NCBI GenBank assembly: GCA_947177775.1
Contig: CAMWVS010000017.1
Span: 1-51,774 of the forward strand
Direction of reading: 5' to 3'
Source: an uncultured Prevotella sp.
Lineage (GTDB): Bacteria > Bacteroidota > Bacteroidia > Bacteroidales > Bacteroidaceae
DNA length: 51,774 nucleotides
In this document: positions 1 through 9,459 of the stretch, in pieces
How the letters are laid out: every line of letters begins with the position of its first letter
Position numbering within the stretch: position 1 is the stretch's first letter
The notes under the pieces: model-generated
Databases searched by the model: none
What the model saw: the letters and a program-made list of their open reading frames with translations, nothing else
What the model was told of the DNA's origin: nothing
Made by a program: the position numbers and the translations under genes

Positions 1-77
1 CGACTCTTTAATCTTCTGGGTTATAGGTAGCTAAAATTAAATATTAAATAATAAATTAATATAATGAAACAATCATA

Positions 78-2243
78 ATGATGGAACAGAATGTCTTTAC
101 CAAAATAATCTCGGCCGAATTGTCATTGCCGGAAAGCAAGGTTGGCAACACTCTTCAGCTTCTTGCCGAGGGATGTACGATACCGTTTATCAGCCGCTAT
201 CGTAAGGAGCGCACGGGTGGAATGGATGAAGTTCAGATTGCGGCAATCAGCGACATGAACGATAAACTGAGCGAGATAGCCAAGCGCAAGGAGACAATAA
301 TAAAGACAATCACCGAACAGGGAAAGATGACGGATGTGTTGCAGGAACGCATCGAAAAATGCTGGACCGCGACAGAGCTTGAGGATATCTATCTTCCGTA
401 TAAGCCAAAGCGCAGGACAAAAGCTCAGATAGCACGCGAACAGGGGCTTGAACCGCTGTCGATGATTATTCTGATGCAGCGTGAACAGAATCCTATACAG
501 GCGGCCAAGCGTTTTGTCAAGGGTGATGTGACGACCGTTGAGGCCGCAATCAAAGGTGCTCAGGACATAATAGCCGAAACCGTGAATGAAGACGAGCGTT
601 CCCGTAATCAGGTTCGTGGAATGTTCAGGCGTGAGGCCATGATTACATCAAAGGTTGTCAAGGCGAAGGCCGACAGCGAGGAAGCCGCCAAATACTCTGA
701 CTATTTCGATTTTTCCGAACCTCTGAAACGCTGTTCTTCACACCGGCTGCTGGCAATGAGGCGCGGTGAGTCAGAAGGAATACTGCGTGTGAGCATATCC
801 GCAGACGACGATGAGTGCATGGAACGGTTGAAGCGACTGTTCGTAAAAGGCGCCGGGCCGTGCTGCCGATTGGTAGGTGAAGCCGTTGACGACGGTTATA
901 AACGTCTCCTGAAGCCATCCATTGAGACCGAATTTGCCGCTCTGAGCAAAGAGAAAGCTGACGACGAGGCTATAAATGTCTTCACAGAGAACCTGCGTCA
1001 GCTTCTCTTGTCCGCACCACTGGGTCAGAAGCGCGTGATGGGCGTTGACCCCGGATTCCGTACCGGATGCAAGGTCGTATGTCTTGACGCCCAAGGCAAT
1101 CTCCTCCATCATGAAGCGATATTTCCCCATCCGCCTGTATCCAAACAGGTTCAGGCAGAAGCGCAGGTACGGGAAATGCTTTCCCGATACGCTATCGAAG
1201 CTATTGCCATCGGCAACGGAACGGCAAGCCGTGAGACTAAGGACTTCATAGACAGGATTGTCAAGGCCGGTGTCGTCGGACAGAATCCGAATGAGAAGCC
1301 GGTCAAGGTATTCGTTGTCAGCGAAGACGGAGCCTCGGTCTATTCCGCCTCGAAGGTCGCCCGCGACGAATTTCCGGACAAGGACGTTACCGTGCGCGGT
1401 GCCGTGTCGATAGGCCGCCGTCTGATGGACCCGTTGGCCGAACTGGTCAAGATTGATCCGAAGAGCATCGGGGTGGGGCAATATCAGCACGACGTAGACC
1501 AGACGAAACTCAAAAAGAGCCTTGACCAGACAGTCGAAAGATGCGTCAACACCGTGGGCGTCAACCTCAACACGGCGAGCCAGCATCTTCTCACATACGT
1601 CAGCGGACTTGGACCGACGCTGGCAAAGAACATCGTGGAGTATCGCCGCGAGCACGGAGCCTTCACGAGCCGTGCCCAACTGAAGAAAGTTCCCCGTCTC
1701 GGGCCGTCCGCCTTTGAACAGTGTGCCGGCTTCCTCCGCATACCGGAGGCCAAAAATCCACTTGATAACAGTGCTGTTCATCCCGAAAGCTATAAAATTG
1801 TGGAGCAGATGGCCAAAGACAACGGATGTAGCGTCACTGAACTCATTCATTCAGATGTCAAGCGTAAGTCTGTAAATATAAATAAATACATAACTACGGA
1901 AGTCGGATTACCGACTTTGAAGGATATTATGGCCGAGCTGGAAAAGCCGGGACGTGATCCACGTAATCAGATTGAGGAATTTGAGTTTGCTGCCAATGTG
2001 ACATCCATCGAACATCTTTCCGAGGGCATGATACTTCCAGGCATCATAACCAATATAACAAATTTCGGGGCTTTTGTCGACATAGGCGTTCATAATGACG
2101 GACTTGTCCATATTTCCCAATTGGCTGACCGTTATGTCTCCGATCCTACGCATGTAGTGCATCTGCATCAACAAGTGAAAGTACGTGTGATGGAAATAGA
2201 CCGTAAACGTAATCGTATATCTCTGTCCATGCGTGGTTTGTGA
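78..2243 (+). CDS. tex: Tex family S1 RNA-binding transcription accessory protein
   Basis: Cytoplasmic nucleic-acid-binding protein of the Tex/Spt6-core family, about 721 residues, the usual length. Seen in the translation: an N-terminal helical Tex domain with the YRKERTGGMDE block (about residues 41-51), an RNase H-like YqgF domain starting near residue 318 (MGVDPGFRTG), tandem helix-hairpin-helix segments around 500-560 (GLGPTLAKNIVEYR), and a C-terminal S1 domain from about 650 (FGAFVDIGVHNDGLVHIS). Two ATG codons stand in tandem at 78 and 81, and either could be the start. The gene is monocistronic as far as visible. Family role (known): transcription and RNA processing accessory factor; the exact target in Bacteroidota is not established. 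The identification is very secure. Confidence 0.97.
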   Translation: MMEQNVFTKIISAELSLPESKVGNTLQLLAEGCTIPFISRYRKERTGGMDEVQIAAISDMNDKLSEIAKRKETIIKTITEQGKMTDVLQERIEKCWTATELEDIYLPYKPKRRTKAQIAREQGLEPLSMIILMQREQNPIQAAKRFVKGDVTTVEAAIKGAQDIIAETVNEDERSRNQVRGMFRREAMITSKVVKAKADSEEAAKYSDYFDFSEPLKRCSSHRLLAMRRGESEGILRVSISADDDECMERLKRLFVKGAGPCCRLVGEAVDDGYKRLLKPSIETEFAALSKEKADDEAINVFTENLRQLLLSAPLGQKRVMGVDPGFRTGCKVVCLDAQGNLLHHEAIFPHPPVSKQVQAEAQVREMLSRYAIEAIAIGNGTASRETKDFIDRIVKAGVVGQNPNEKPVKVFVVSEDGASVYSASKVARDEFPDKDVTVRGAVSIGRRLMDPLAELVKIDPKSIGVGQYQHDVDQTKLKKSLDQTVERCVNTVGVNLNTASQHLLTYVSGLGPTLAKNIVEYRREHGAFTSRAQLKKVPRLGPSAFEQCAGFLRIPEAKNPLDNSAVHPESYKIVEQMAKDNGCSVTELIHSDVKRKSVNINKYITTEVGLPTLKDIMAELEKPGRDPRNQIEEFEFAANVTSIEHLSEGMILPGIITNITNFGAFVDIGVHNDGLVHISQLADRYVSDPTHVVHLHQQVKVRVMEIDRKRNRISLSMRGL

Positions 2244-2429
2244 TTGTAGTGGCGTGGACGCGAAATATTGTTTGCTGTTTTGTTGTTCAGAGATGCATAT
2301 GAACGTTTCATGTCTTGTGTCTCTGCGTGCAGAATGGTCTATGTCGGTTGAGAAAATTACAAATAAGGATTAAACCAAATGTTTTTTTCTACGTCTAAGA
2401 ATATATTAGTAGTATAAAAACGAATAAGA

Positions 2430-2879
2430 ATGCGAATTATGAGAAACTTAACATTTATTCTCGCGTGTTTGTTGACCATGTGCGCCACTATAGCCTGTGC
2501 AGACAACGATAGGCCCATAGAAATCAGCAAGTTGCCGGCAAATGCGCGTCAGTTTATCAATCAACATTTCTCCGGCAGCAAGGTGGCGCTTGCCAAGGTT
2601 GAAACGGAGTTTATGGCGAAAAACTATGAAGTGATGTTTGCCGATGGGAATCACATTGAATTCGATAGCAATGGCAATTGGAAAGAGGTGGATTGCAGGC
2701 AGACGGTTGTTCCTTCTGCTGTCATACCGATTCAGATATCTGATTATCTGAAAGCCAATTATCCTGATGTATCGGTGATCAAGATAGAAAGAGATCGACG
2801 GGAATATGAAGTGAAACTTTCCAATCGTATGGAATTGAAGTTTGATATGAAATTCAGGTTGATTGACATTGACATGTAA
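2430..2879 (+). CDS. PepSY-like domain secreted protein
   Basis: A 149-residue exported protein. The N-terminus (residues 1-24) is a signal peptide with a hydrophobic core (LTFILACLLTMCATIACA). The mature part holds two similar halves of about 60 residues, each with the pattern of the PepSY-like (beta-lactamase-inhibitor-like) family common in Bacteroidota: LPANARQFINQHF followed by V/I-rich strands and EFDSNGNWKEVD, then a second copy ending LKFDMKFRLIDIDM. Probably periplasmic. Molecular function is unknown. It stands alone and is followed at once by a rho-independent terminator. An alternative start is Met4. Confidence 0.82.
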   Translation: MRIMRNLTFILACLLTMCATIACADNDRPIEISKLPANARQFINQHFSGSKVALAKVETEFMAKNYEVMFADGNHIEFDSNGNWKEVDCRQTVVPSAVIPIQISDYLKANYPDVSVIKIERDRREYEVKLSNRMELKFDMKFRLIDIDM

Positions 2880-2909
2880 TAGATTGTTAATGTGGTATTG
2901 TCCTTGCAA

Positions 2910-2944
2910 TGAGTCCGCTTTCTTTTGTATGGCGGACTCATTTT
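2910..2944 (+). terminator. Terminator after PepSY-like gene
   Basis: Perfect 9-bp inverted repeat TGAGTCCGC (2910-2918) and GCGGACTCA (2932-2940), loop 13 nt, followed by TTTT. It lies 30 bp after the stop codon of the PepSY-like gene. Confidence 0.85.
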
Positions 2945-3517
2945 AATATTATATTTCTTCTTATTTCTAAATTATTCTGTTGGTTTTTGCTGTCATGAAA
3001 GATTATCGAAATTAACATTTAAGATTTATCTGAAATAAAGGTCGGGAATGCTGAAAAGTTGACATTTAGACTTTGTATTTAGTAGCCCCAAAAAATATAT
3101 TGGCAGACCAAGGAGGCTTTACTGGAGTGACAACAGGGCTGTTTTTGATTTCCAATTAGGCTGTCGTCATCATGCAATAACGGCCTCGTTGCGATGCAGG
3201 GAGAGTCTTATTGCAAAAGTCGAGGGCCGATATTATTGCACACTTCTGTGCTATGTCTACTTAAAATTAAGTTATTCAGTATGCAGTTATTCAGTATGTT
3301 GAAACTACACACGATTTTTCCATGATTTTGCTTTCTTTGGGACACAATTTCAGAAAATAATGGTAAATGGTCTTTCTTTTGTACGATTTATTCCGGGTTT
3401 TTAACATTCCTCAGTTCATATTATTCTTATTCGTTGTTTATCGTGCTATAATAAATTAAGGGCTGACGGATTCTGTTTCTGTACAGATGTATGGATTCAT
3501 TAAAAATAATTATTTAT
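2945..3517. other. Gene-free stretch with a stem-loop and a short tandem repeat
   Basis: No supported ORF. The stretch holds an imperfect inverted repeat with GC-rich inner arms: TGCAATAACGGCCTCG (3173-3188) against CGAGGGCCGATATTATTGCA (3221-3240), and a third TTATTGCA at 3208-3215 that could pair instead. A 13-bp direct repeat GTTATTCAGTATG occurs at 3271-3283 and 3286-3298. Otherwise AT-rich; nothing else recognised. Confidence 0.6.
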
Positions 3518-3548
3518 TTTGCGGGCTAAAAAAAAAGCACTATCTTTG
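3518..3548 (+). promoter_or_regulatory. ileS promoter (Bacteroidota -33/-7)
   Basis: TTTG at 3518-3521, a 19-bp spacer, then TATCTTTG at 3541-3548, an exact match to the Bacteroidota housekeeping promoter pattern. It places the transcript start near 3555, which excludes the in-frame ATG at 3487 and supports translation from 3586. Confidence 0.88.
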
Positions 3549-3585
3549 CGCCCTATATAAAAATATAAAGAAAACAAAATCAGAT

Positions 3586-6500
3586 ATGGCTAAGAAATTT
3601 GCCGAATATAATGGCTTGGACCTTACTCGGGTTAATAATGAAATGCTCGAGGCATGGAATAACGATAAGGTGTTCGATAAATCAATAGAAGAGCGTGAAG
3701 GATGTCCTCAGTTCGTTTTTTTTGAAGGCCCTCCTTCTGCTAACGGACATCCCGGCATTCATCATGTGCTTGCCCGTTCGATAAAGGACACTTTCAATAG
3801 ATATAAGACCATGAAGGGCTTCCAGGTGTTCCGCAAGGCAGGTTGGGACACCCACGGACTTCCTGTTGAGTTGGGAGTAGAGAAGGAACTCGGCATAACC
3901 AAGGCTGACATTGATAATAAGGAATCGGATAAGTATATATCCGTCGGTGATTATAATCACAAGTGCCGTGAGAACGTTATGAAGTTCACTGCAGAATGGC
4001 GCAAGCTGACGGAGCAGATGGGTTATTTCGTAGACCTTGATCATCCTTATATCACATATGACAATAAATATATCGAGACCCTTTGGTGGTTGCTCAAGCA
4101 ACTTTACAACAAAGGATTGCTCTATAAAGGCTATACCATCCAGCCCTATTCTCCCGCTGCAGGTACGGGTCTTAGCTCTCATGAGCTCAATCAGCCCGGA
4201 TGCTATCGTGACGTGAAAGATACAACGGCGACTGCCATGTTCAGGATTGTGAATCCGAAGTCGGAATGGATGGAGTGGGGTACACCGTATTTTGCAGCAT
4301 GGACAACAACTCCATGGACACTTCCTTCAAACACGGCTTTGTGTGTAGGTCCGAACATCAAATATGTGGCCGTGCAGACATACAATACTTATAATGACGA
4401 ACCGATAACCGTTATAATGGCTGAAGCGCGTCTCGGAGCATATCTGAAACCGGAGGGTGCCGAGTTGTCCATGGACGGATATGTTCATGGTGACAAGGTT
4501 GTTCCTTATAGAGTCGTGGGTACATATACCGGCTCCGAGCTTGTCGGAATAAAATACACGCAACTGATGCCTTGGGTGAAACCGTGCATGAAACTTGACG
4601 TGAACTCTCCGGCGTACGTGAATGAGTACGCAGAAGCTCATCCTGACAAGGTTTTCGATGGCGAGAACGGCAAGGACCGCTTCGTCGAACTTAGCGAAAA
4701 CGCTTTCCGTGTAATCCCCGGTGACTATGTCACGACGGAGGACGGTACGGGTATCGTGCATATTGCACCGACATTTGGTGCCGACGATGCTAAGGTCGCC
4801 ACTGCGGCTCAGATACCTTCTCTCTTCCTTATAAATAAGAAAGGAGAAACGCGCCCGATGGTCGACCTCGAAGGAAAGTATTATGTATTGGACGAGTTGG
4901 ACGCCAATTTCACTGCAGCATGCGTCGACACAGCTACATACGGCCATCATGCCGGTGATTTTGTAAAGAACGCATATAAGCCGGAGTTTACCGTCAATGG
5001 AAAATATGATGAAAAGGCTGCAATTAAGGCAGAGGATCTCAATATCATTATCTGTATGGAAATGAAGCAGGAGGGAACTGCGCTGAAGATAGAGAAGCAT
5101 ACGCACAACTATCCTCACTGTTGGCGCACGGACAAGCCTGTGCTCTATTATCCTTTGGACAGCTGGTTCATACGCTCTACGGCTAAGAAAGAACGTATGG
5201 TGGAACTGAACAAGACCATCAACTGGCAGCCGGAGTCAACCGGTACGGGACGTTTCGGCAACTGGTTGGAGAATCTGAACGACTGGAACCTCTCACGTTC
5301 ACGCTTTTGGGGAACACCGCTCCCAATATGGCGTGACGGCGACGGTGGCGAAATCTGTATCGGTAGCCTGCAGGAACTCTATGACGAGATAGAAAAATCT
5401 GTGGCCGCTGGCTTTATGACATCGAATCCGTTGAAAGATAAGGCATTTGTGCCCGGTGACTATTCAGAAGAAAATTATAATAAGATAGACCTACACCGTC
5501 CGTATGTGGACGACATTGTGCTTGTGAGCGAAAACGGAAAACCGATGAAGCGGGAGAGCGATCTTATTGACGTCTGGTTTGACTCTGGCTCCATGCCGTA
5601 TGCACAGATTCACTATCCGTTTGAAAATAAGGAGGACATTGATGACCGCAAGGCTTTCCCGGCCGACTTCATCAATGAAGGAGTTGATCAGACGCGCGGT
5701 TGGTTCTTTACGCTTCATGCCATCGCAACGATGGTGTTTGACAGTGTGGCTTTCAAGAATGTCATTTCCACCGGACTTGTTCTCGACTCAAAGGGCAACA
5801 AGATGAGTAAGCATGTAGGCAACGTGGTCAATCCGTTCGACATGATGGACAAATATGGTGCTGACCCTGTGCGCTTTTATATGATGACCAACTCAGAACC
5901 GTGGGACAACCTCAAGTTCGACCAGGATGGGGTGGACGAAGTGCGCCGCAAGTTTTTCGGCACATTATATAATACTTATTCATTCTTCAGTCTGTATGCT
6001 AATGTTGATGGATTCGACTATTCACAACCGGAAGTTCCTATTGAAGAGCGTCCGGAGATTGACCGTTGGATTCTGTCCGTACTCCACACGCTGATAAAGG
6101 GCGTTGACAAGGAGTTGGCTGGATATGACCCGACACGTGCAGGACGACTGATTGAGTCGTTTGTCAATGACGATCTGTCCAACTGGTATGTGCGCCTGAA
6201 TCGCAAACGCTTCTGGGGTAAAGAGATGGACAAGAACAAGCTGTCGGCATATCAGACGCTGTACACGTGTTTGGAAACTGTTGCCAAACTCCTGGCTCCG
6301 TTCTCTCCGTTCTATGCCGACCGTCTCTATCTTGATCTGATTGCCGTTACTGGTCGCGACAACGTATGCTCAGTTCATCTTGCTAAGTTCCCCGAAGCCG
6401 ATGAAGCCTTCATCGACAAGGATCTGGAAATCCGCATGAGCATGGCTCAGAAGATAACGTCAATGGTTCTCGCCCTTCGCCGCAAGGTGAACATCAAGGT

Positions 6501-7155
6501 GCGCCAGCCGCTGCAGGCCATCATGATTCCGGCTGTTGACGAAGAGCAGCAGAGACACATCGACGCCGTTAAAGACTTGATAATAAGTGAGGTTAACGTC
6601 AAAGAGCTGAAGTTTGTTGTAGGCTCGGATGTGTTGGTCAAGAAAGTGAAGTGTAACTTCCGCACAATGGGTAAGAAGTTCGGCAAGCTGATGAAGGCCA
6701 TTGCTGCGCATATGGACGCCCTCTGTCAGGATGATATCGCATCATTGGAAAAGAATGGCTGTATTGCTTTGGACATAGACGGTCAGGAAACAGTTGTTGA
6801 GGTTGCCGACGTTGACATCATAAGCGAGGATATCCCGGGATGGCTTGTAAGCAATGAGGGCAATCTTACTGTAGCCCTTGAAGTAGAGCTGACTGAGGAA
6901 CTGAAGAACGAGGGTATGGCTCGTGAGTTGATTAATAGAATTCAGAACCTGCGTAAGGACACCGGACTTGAGATTACGGATCGCATCAATGTTACTGTAT
7001 CACAGGATGATCGCATCTCGGCTGCCGTCAATGGTTTTGCCGACTATATCAAGACACAGGTGCTTGCTGACAACATCATGCTGGAGAACAACGACGGTGG
7101 TGCCGAAGTTGATCTTGACGGCCTGACCGCCTTTATAAAGGTTGAGAAGGTATAG
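3586..7155 (+). CDS. ileS: Isoleucyl-tRNA synthetase
   Basis: Cytoplasmic class I aminoacyl-tRNA synthetase charging tRNA-Ile, 1189 residues from the chosen start. An in-frame ATG at 3487 lies upstream of the promoter and is rejected. Seen: the first signature in the form PSANGHPGIHH (residues 50-60), where the usual HIGH reads GIHH; a long CP1 editing insertion containing WTTTPWTLPSNTA; the second signature KMSKH near residue 740 (DSKGNKMSKHVGN); and a long C-terminal anticodon-binding region with NDDLSNWYVRLNR. The length resembles the long, eukaryote-like IleRS type rather than the about 940-residue E. coli type (inference). It heads a plus-strand run continuing with a DksA-like gene and lspA. 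Confidence 0.98.
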   Translation: MAKKFAEYNGLDLTRVNNEMLEAWNNDKVFDKSIEEREGCPQFVFFEGPPSANGHPGIHHVLARSIKDTFNRYKTMKGFQVFRKAGWDTHGLPVELGVEKELGITKADIDNKESDKYISVGDYNHKCRENVMKFTAEWRKLTEQMGYFVDLDHPYITYDNKYIETLWWLLKQLYNKGLLYKGYTIQPYSPAAGTGLSSHELNQPGCYRDVKDTTATAMFRIVNPKSEWMEWGTPYFAAWTTTPWTLPSNTALCVGPNIKYVAVQTYNTYNDEPITVIMAEARLGAYLKPEGAELSMDGYVHGDKVVPYRVVGTYTGSELVGIKYTQLMPWVKPCMKLDVNSPAYVNEYAEAHPDKVFDGENGKDRFVELSENAFRVIPGDYVTTEDGTGIVHIAPTFGADDAKVATAAQIPSLFLINKKGETRPMVDLEGKYYVLDELDANFTAACVDTATYGHHAGDFVKNAYKPEFTVNGKYDEKAAIKAEDLNIIICMEMKQEGTALKIEKHTHNYPHCWRTDKPVLYYPLDSWFIRSTAKKERMVELNKTINWQPESTGTGRFGNWLENLNDWNLSRSRFWGTPLPIWRDGDGGEICIGSLQELYDEIEKSVAAGFMTSNPLKDKAFVPGDYSEENYNKIDLHRPYVDDIVLVSENGKPMKRESDLIDVWFDSGSMPYAQIHYPFENKEDIDDRKAFPADFINEGVDQTRGWFFTLHAIATMVFDSVAFKNVISTGLVLDSKGNKMSKHVGNVVNPFDMMDKYGADPVRFYMMTNSEPWDNLKFDQDGVDEVRRKFFGTLYNTYSFFSLYANVDGFDYSQPEVPIEERPEIDRWILSVLHTLIKGVDKELAGYDPTRAGRLIESFVNDDLSNWYVRLNRKRFWGKEMDKNKLSAYQTLYTCLETVAKLLAPFSPFYADRLYLDLIAVTGRDNVCSVHLAKFPEADEAFIDKDLEIRMSMAQKITSMVLALRRKVNIKVRQPLQAIMIPAVDEEQQRHIDAVKDLIISEVNVKELKFVVGSDVLVKKVKCNFRTMGKKFGKLMKAIAAHMDALCQDDIASLEKNGCIALDIDGQETVVEVADVDIISEDIPGWLVSNEGNLTVALEVELTEELKNEGMARELINRIQNLRKDTGLEITDRINVTVSQDDRISAAVNGFADYIKTQVLADNIMLENNDGGAEVDLDGLTAFIKVEKV

Positions 7156-7193
7156 AAGATATGTAATATTAATAACTAAAAAACCTTTCTATT

Positions 7194-7574
7194 ATGACAG
7201 AAAAGACACGCTACAATGACGAGGAACTCGAAGAGTTCAAAACCATTATCAACGACAAACTGGCTTTGGCCAGGCGTGATTATGATCAGATGATGAGAGT
7301 CTTGATGAATCAGGATGGAAATGATGTTGACGACACATCTCCGACTTACAAGATATTGGAAGAAGGAAGTGCTACTCAGAGCAAAGAGGAGCTGGTTCAG
7401 TTGGCCAGCCGTCAGCAGAAGTTCATTCAAGGTTTGGAAGCTGCGCTCGTGCGTATAGAGAACAAGACATACGGCATTGATCGTTTGACAGGCAAGTTGA
7501 TACCTAAAGAACGTCTGCGTGCCGTACCTCACGCAACGTTGAGCGTAGAGTCAAAGCAGAACAGAAAAAAATGA
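7194..7574 (+). CDS. DksA/TraR-family protein lacking zinc-finger cysteines
   Basis: A 126-residue helical protein of the DksA/TraR type, a family that binds RNA polymerase through its secondary channel. The C-terminal segment YGIDRLTGKLIPKERLRAVP (93-112) aligns with the DksA zinc-finger region, but the protein contains no cysteine at all: the usual YGxC position is Asp95. The N-terminal coiled-coil hairpin carries an acidic tip (GNDVDDTSP, 42-50). It lies 38 bp after ileS and overlaps lspA by 4 bp (ATGA), so it is in the same operon. Function inferred: polymerase-binding regulator; loss of zinc suggests a fold held by helix packing alone. Confidence 0.85.
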   Translation: MTEKTRYNDEELEEFKTIINDKLALARRDYDQMMRVLMNQDGNDVDDTSPTYKILEEGSATQSKEELVQLASRQQKFIQGLEAALVRIENKTYGIDRLTGKLIPKERLRAVPHATLSVESKQNRKK

Positions 7575-8257
7575 GAAAATCCGGAAATGTATTGACTAAC
7601 GGAAGAATGGCTATACTTTTGGTTATAGCCATTCTTTTGATAGATCAGGTTATAAAGATTTGGGTCAAGACCAACATGACTCTGCATGAAAGCGTACAGA
7701 TAACCGACTGGTTCAAGATATGCTTCATAGAAAACAACGGCATGGCATACGGTATGGAGATAGGTAGCAAGCTCTTGCTGTCCATATTCCGTATCATAAT
7801 GATAGGTGTACTTGGATATTACCTTTATCTGCAAGTGAAGAAGAAAGCACGTACAGGCTATATCGTATGTCTGTCGATGGTTGTTGCGGGAGCAGTCGGA
7901 AATATGATTGACTGTATGTTCTATGGGCTGATATTCAATGCATCATCTGATTTCTACACGTCATATTTTGTTCCTTTCGGCAGCGGATATGCTCCGTTCC
8001 TCATGGGTAAGGTAGTAGATATGTTCTACTTTCCGCTTATTGTGACGACGTGGCCTCAGTGGATGCCGTTTGTCGGTGGAGAAGATTTCATATTTTTTAG
8101 CCCGATTTTTAATTTTGCAGATGCCAGTATCAGCGTCGGATTTGTATTGCTTCTGCTTTTCTTCCGCGAAGAGCTCAGTACTATATCATTGCAGGGGAGC
8201 AAGTCGGGCAAAGGGAATTATGTAATGGACAAGGATGATAAAGCGAACAATGAATAA
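7571..8257 (+). CDS. lspA: Lipoprotein signal peptidase (SPase II)
   Basis: Inner-membrane aspartyl protease that removes signal peptides from prolipoproteins. 228 residues, longer than the about 165 of E. coli. Seen: LIDQVIKIWVK in helix 1, ENNGMAYGM (54-62, the NxGxAF motif), catalytic Asp114 in GNMIDCMFYG and catalytic Asp184 in FNFADASISVG. The extra length is an insertion at about residues 122-178 between the two catalytic aspartates, typical for Bacteroidota LspA. Hydrophobic helices surround these motifs. The start overlaps the DksA-like stop (ATGA). The next gene encodes a lipoprotein, a plausible substrate, and starts within the lspA stop codon. Confidence 0.96.
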   Translation: MRKSGNVLTNGRMAILLVIAILLIDQVIKIWVKTNMTLHESVQITDWFKICFIENNGMAYGMEIGSKLLLSIFRIIMIGVLGYYLYLQVKKKARTGYIVCLSMVVAGAVGNMIDCMFYGLIFNASSDFYTSYFVPFGSGYAPFLMGKVVDMFYFPLIVTTWPQWMPFVGGEDFIFFSPIFNFADASISVGFVLLLLFFREELSTISLQGSKSGKGNYVMDKDDKANNE

Positions 8258-9273
8258 TGAATGGCATAGGGAAATATCGCAATCTTCTGTTGCCGGCAAT
8301 CATGGTTCTGTTGCTGGTGGCATCGTGTAAGCCGGGTGTCCCGAAAGAGTGCATACAGCCTGATGAAATGGAGGATATTCTTTATGACTACCATTTATCT
8401 CAGGCGTTGGCCTATAGGGACATGGGCAGAGCCGGCAATCTGCCACAGAACGCAAATACTCCGATATACAGACGTGAATTGTATTATCATGCCGTTTTGA
8501 GGAAGCATGGAGTTACAGAGGCGGAGTTTGACTCATCGCTTGTATATTATTACAGCAATGCAGAAGAGCTTCATAAGATATACAAACGGGTCTCTGAGCG
8601 TATGGAGAAGAGTGCCATTGCCTTGGGCGCCAATACCAGCGACATAAATAAGTTTGCTCAGTTGAGTGAAAACGGTGATACGGCCAATATATGGCATGAT
8701 GCCACTTTTGCAGTAATGACGCCAGCACCACCATATAATAGATTTGATTTCAAGATAGAAGGAGACTCTACTTTCAGGAGAGGAGATGCTTTTCTATTGA
8801 ACTTTGTGGCTGATTTCATATATCAAGGAGGCACAAAAGACGCTGTGGCTTATTTGGCGGTAAAGTATGACAATGATAGCATATCAACTCATGTCACCCA
8901 TATATCTGTTTCTGGGGTTGCCCAGTTGCGAGTGCCGGAAAATATGTCAAATACGGTAAAGGATATCAGCGGTTTTATATATCTTAATAGAGGAACAGAT
9001 GGCTCAAATACGGTCAAACTTTTGTTTGTCAACCAGATACAGCTAATTCGTTTCCATAAGAAGTCTGTAGAGGAACCGGCTGACACTATCGCGAGTATGT
9101 CCATCGATACAACTGCAGTTGTACAGAATACAACTCCAACTCCAAAGCAGATGACAATAACTATGACAGACACGGTTCGTAAACCGTTGTCACATAGTGG
9201 TGAAATGAAACGTATGAGACCTTTGCAACATGCAGTCAGGGAACGGGAAACGGAGAAGAGTGGCAGCAAATGA
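8257..9273 (+). CDS. DUF4296 lipoprotein
   Basis: A 338-residue predicted lipoprotein. The signal peptide ends in a lipobox LVASC with Cys24. Residues about 28-120 (IQPDEMEDILYDYHLSQALA) match the DUF4296 family of Bacteroidota. The central part is beta-rich and the C-terminal 60 residues are low-complexity (TTPTPKQMTITMTDTV), perhaps a linker. The ATG overlaps the last base of the lspA stop (TAATG), so it is translationally coupled. Function unknown. It ends inside the start of a small downstream gene. Confidence 0.85.
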   Translation: MNGIGKYRNLLLPAIMVLLLVASCKPGVPKECIQPDEMEDILYDYHLSQALAYRDMGRAGNLPQNANTPIYRRELYYHAVLRKHGVTEAEFDSSLVYYYSNAEELHKIYKRVSERMEKSAIALGANTSDINKFAQLSENGDTANIWHDATFAVMTPAPPYNRFDFKIEGDSTFRRGDAFLLNFVADFIYQGGTKDAVAYLAVKYDNDSISTHVTHISVSGVAQLRVPENMSNTVKDISGFIYLNRGTDGSNTVKLLFVNQIQLIRFHKKSVEEPADTIASMSIDTTAVVQNTTPTPKQMTITMTDTVRKPLSHSGEMKRMRPLQHAVRERETEKSGSK

Positions 9274-9457
9274 GGTGGTGATAGGTGACCGGCGATTGAC
9301 ACAATGTGTCGTTGAAATATCATCTGGCATGGTTACAGACTACTACACTTTTGAAGAAGAACTGCCTTATACGGAATGGTTGGGCGGTACGATTATATTG
9401 GTTAGAGACAAAAAAAATAGTCTTAGAGCATTTAAGAATGGAAATTTAATACAATAA
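9230..9457 (+). CDS. Small conserved protein, function unknown
   Basis: A 75-residue basic-then-beta protein: VVIGDRRLTQCVVEISSGMV followed by YYTFEEELPYTEWLGGTI and a C-terminal strand (LRAFKNGNLIQ). From memory this pattern recurs behind DUF4296 genes in Bacteroidota. It overlaps the end of the DUF4296 gene by 44 bp in another frame. The exact start is uncertain; a later non-ATG start would shorten the overlap. The next gene begins 2 bp after its stop, so it is embedded in the operon. No function can be assigned. Confidence 0.7.
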   Translation: MQSGNGKRRRVAANEVVIGDRRLTQCVVEISSGMVTDYYTFEEELPYTEWLGGTIILVRDKKNSLRAFKNGNLIQ

Positions 9458-9459
9458 TT

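Noticed and set aside
771..1850. Long minus-strand open frame (359 codons) inside tex
   Set aside because: It is antisense to a clear Tex gene and its translation has no protein-like pattern; open because of codon bias of tex.
3271..3298. Two 13-bp direct repeats considered as a CRISPR or phage-type array
   Set aside because: Only two copies 15 bp apart with no spacers; a simple tandem duplication.
4327..5118. Minus-strand open frame of 263 codons inside ileS
   Set aside because: Antisense to conserved IleRS sequence; no recognisable domain.
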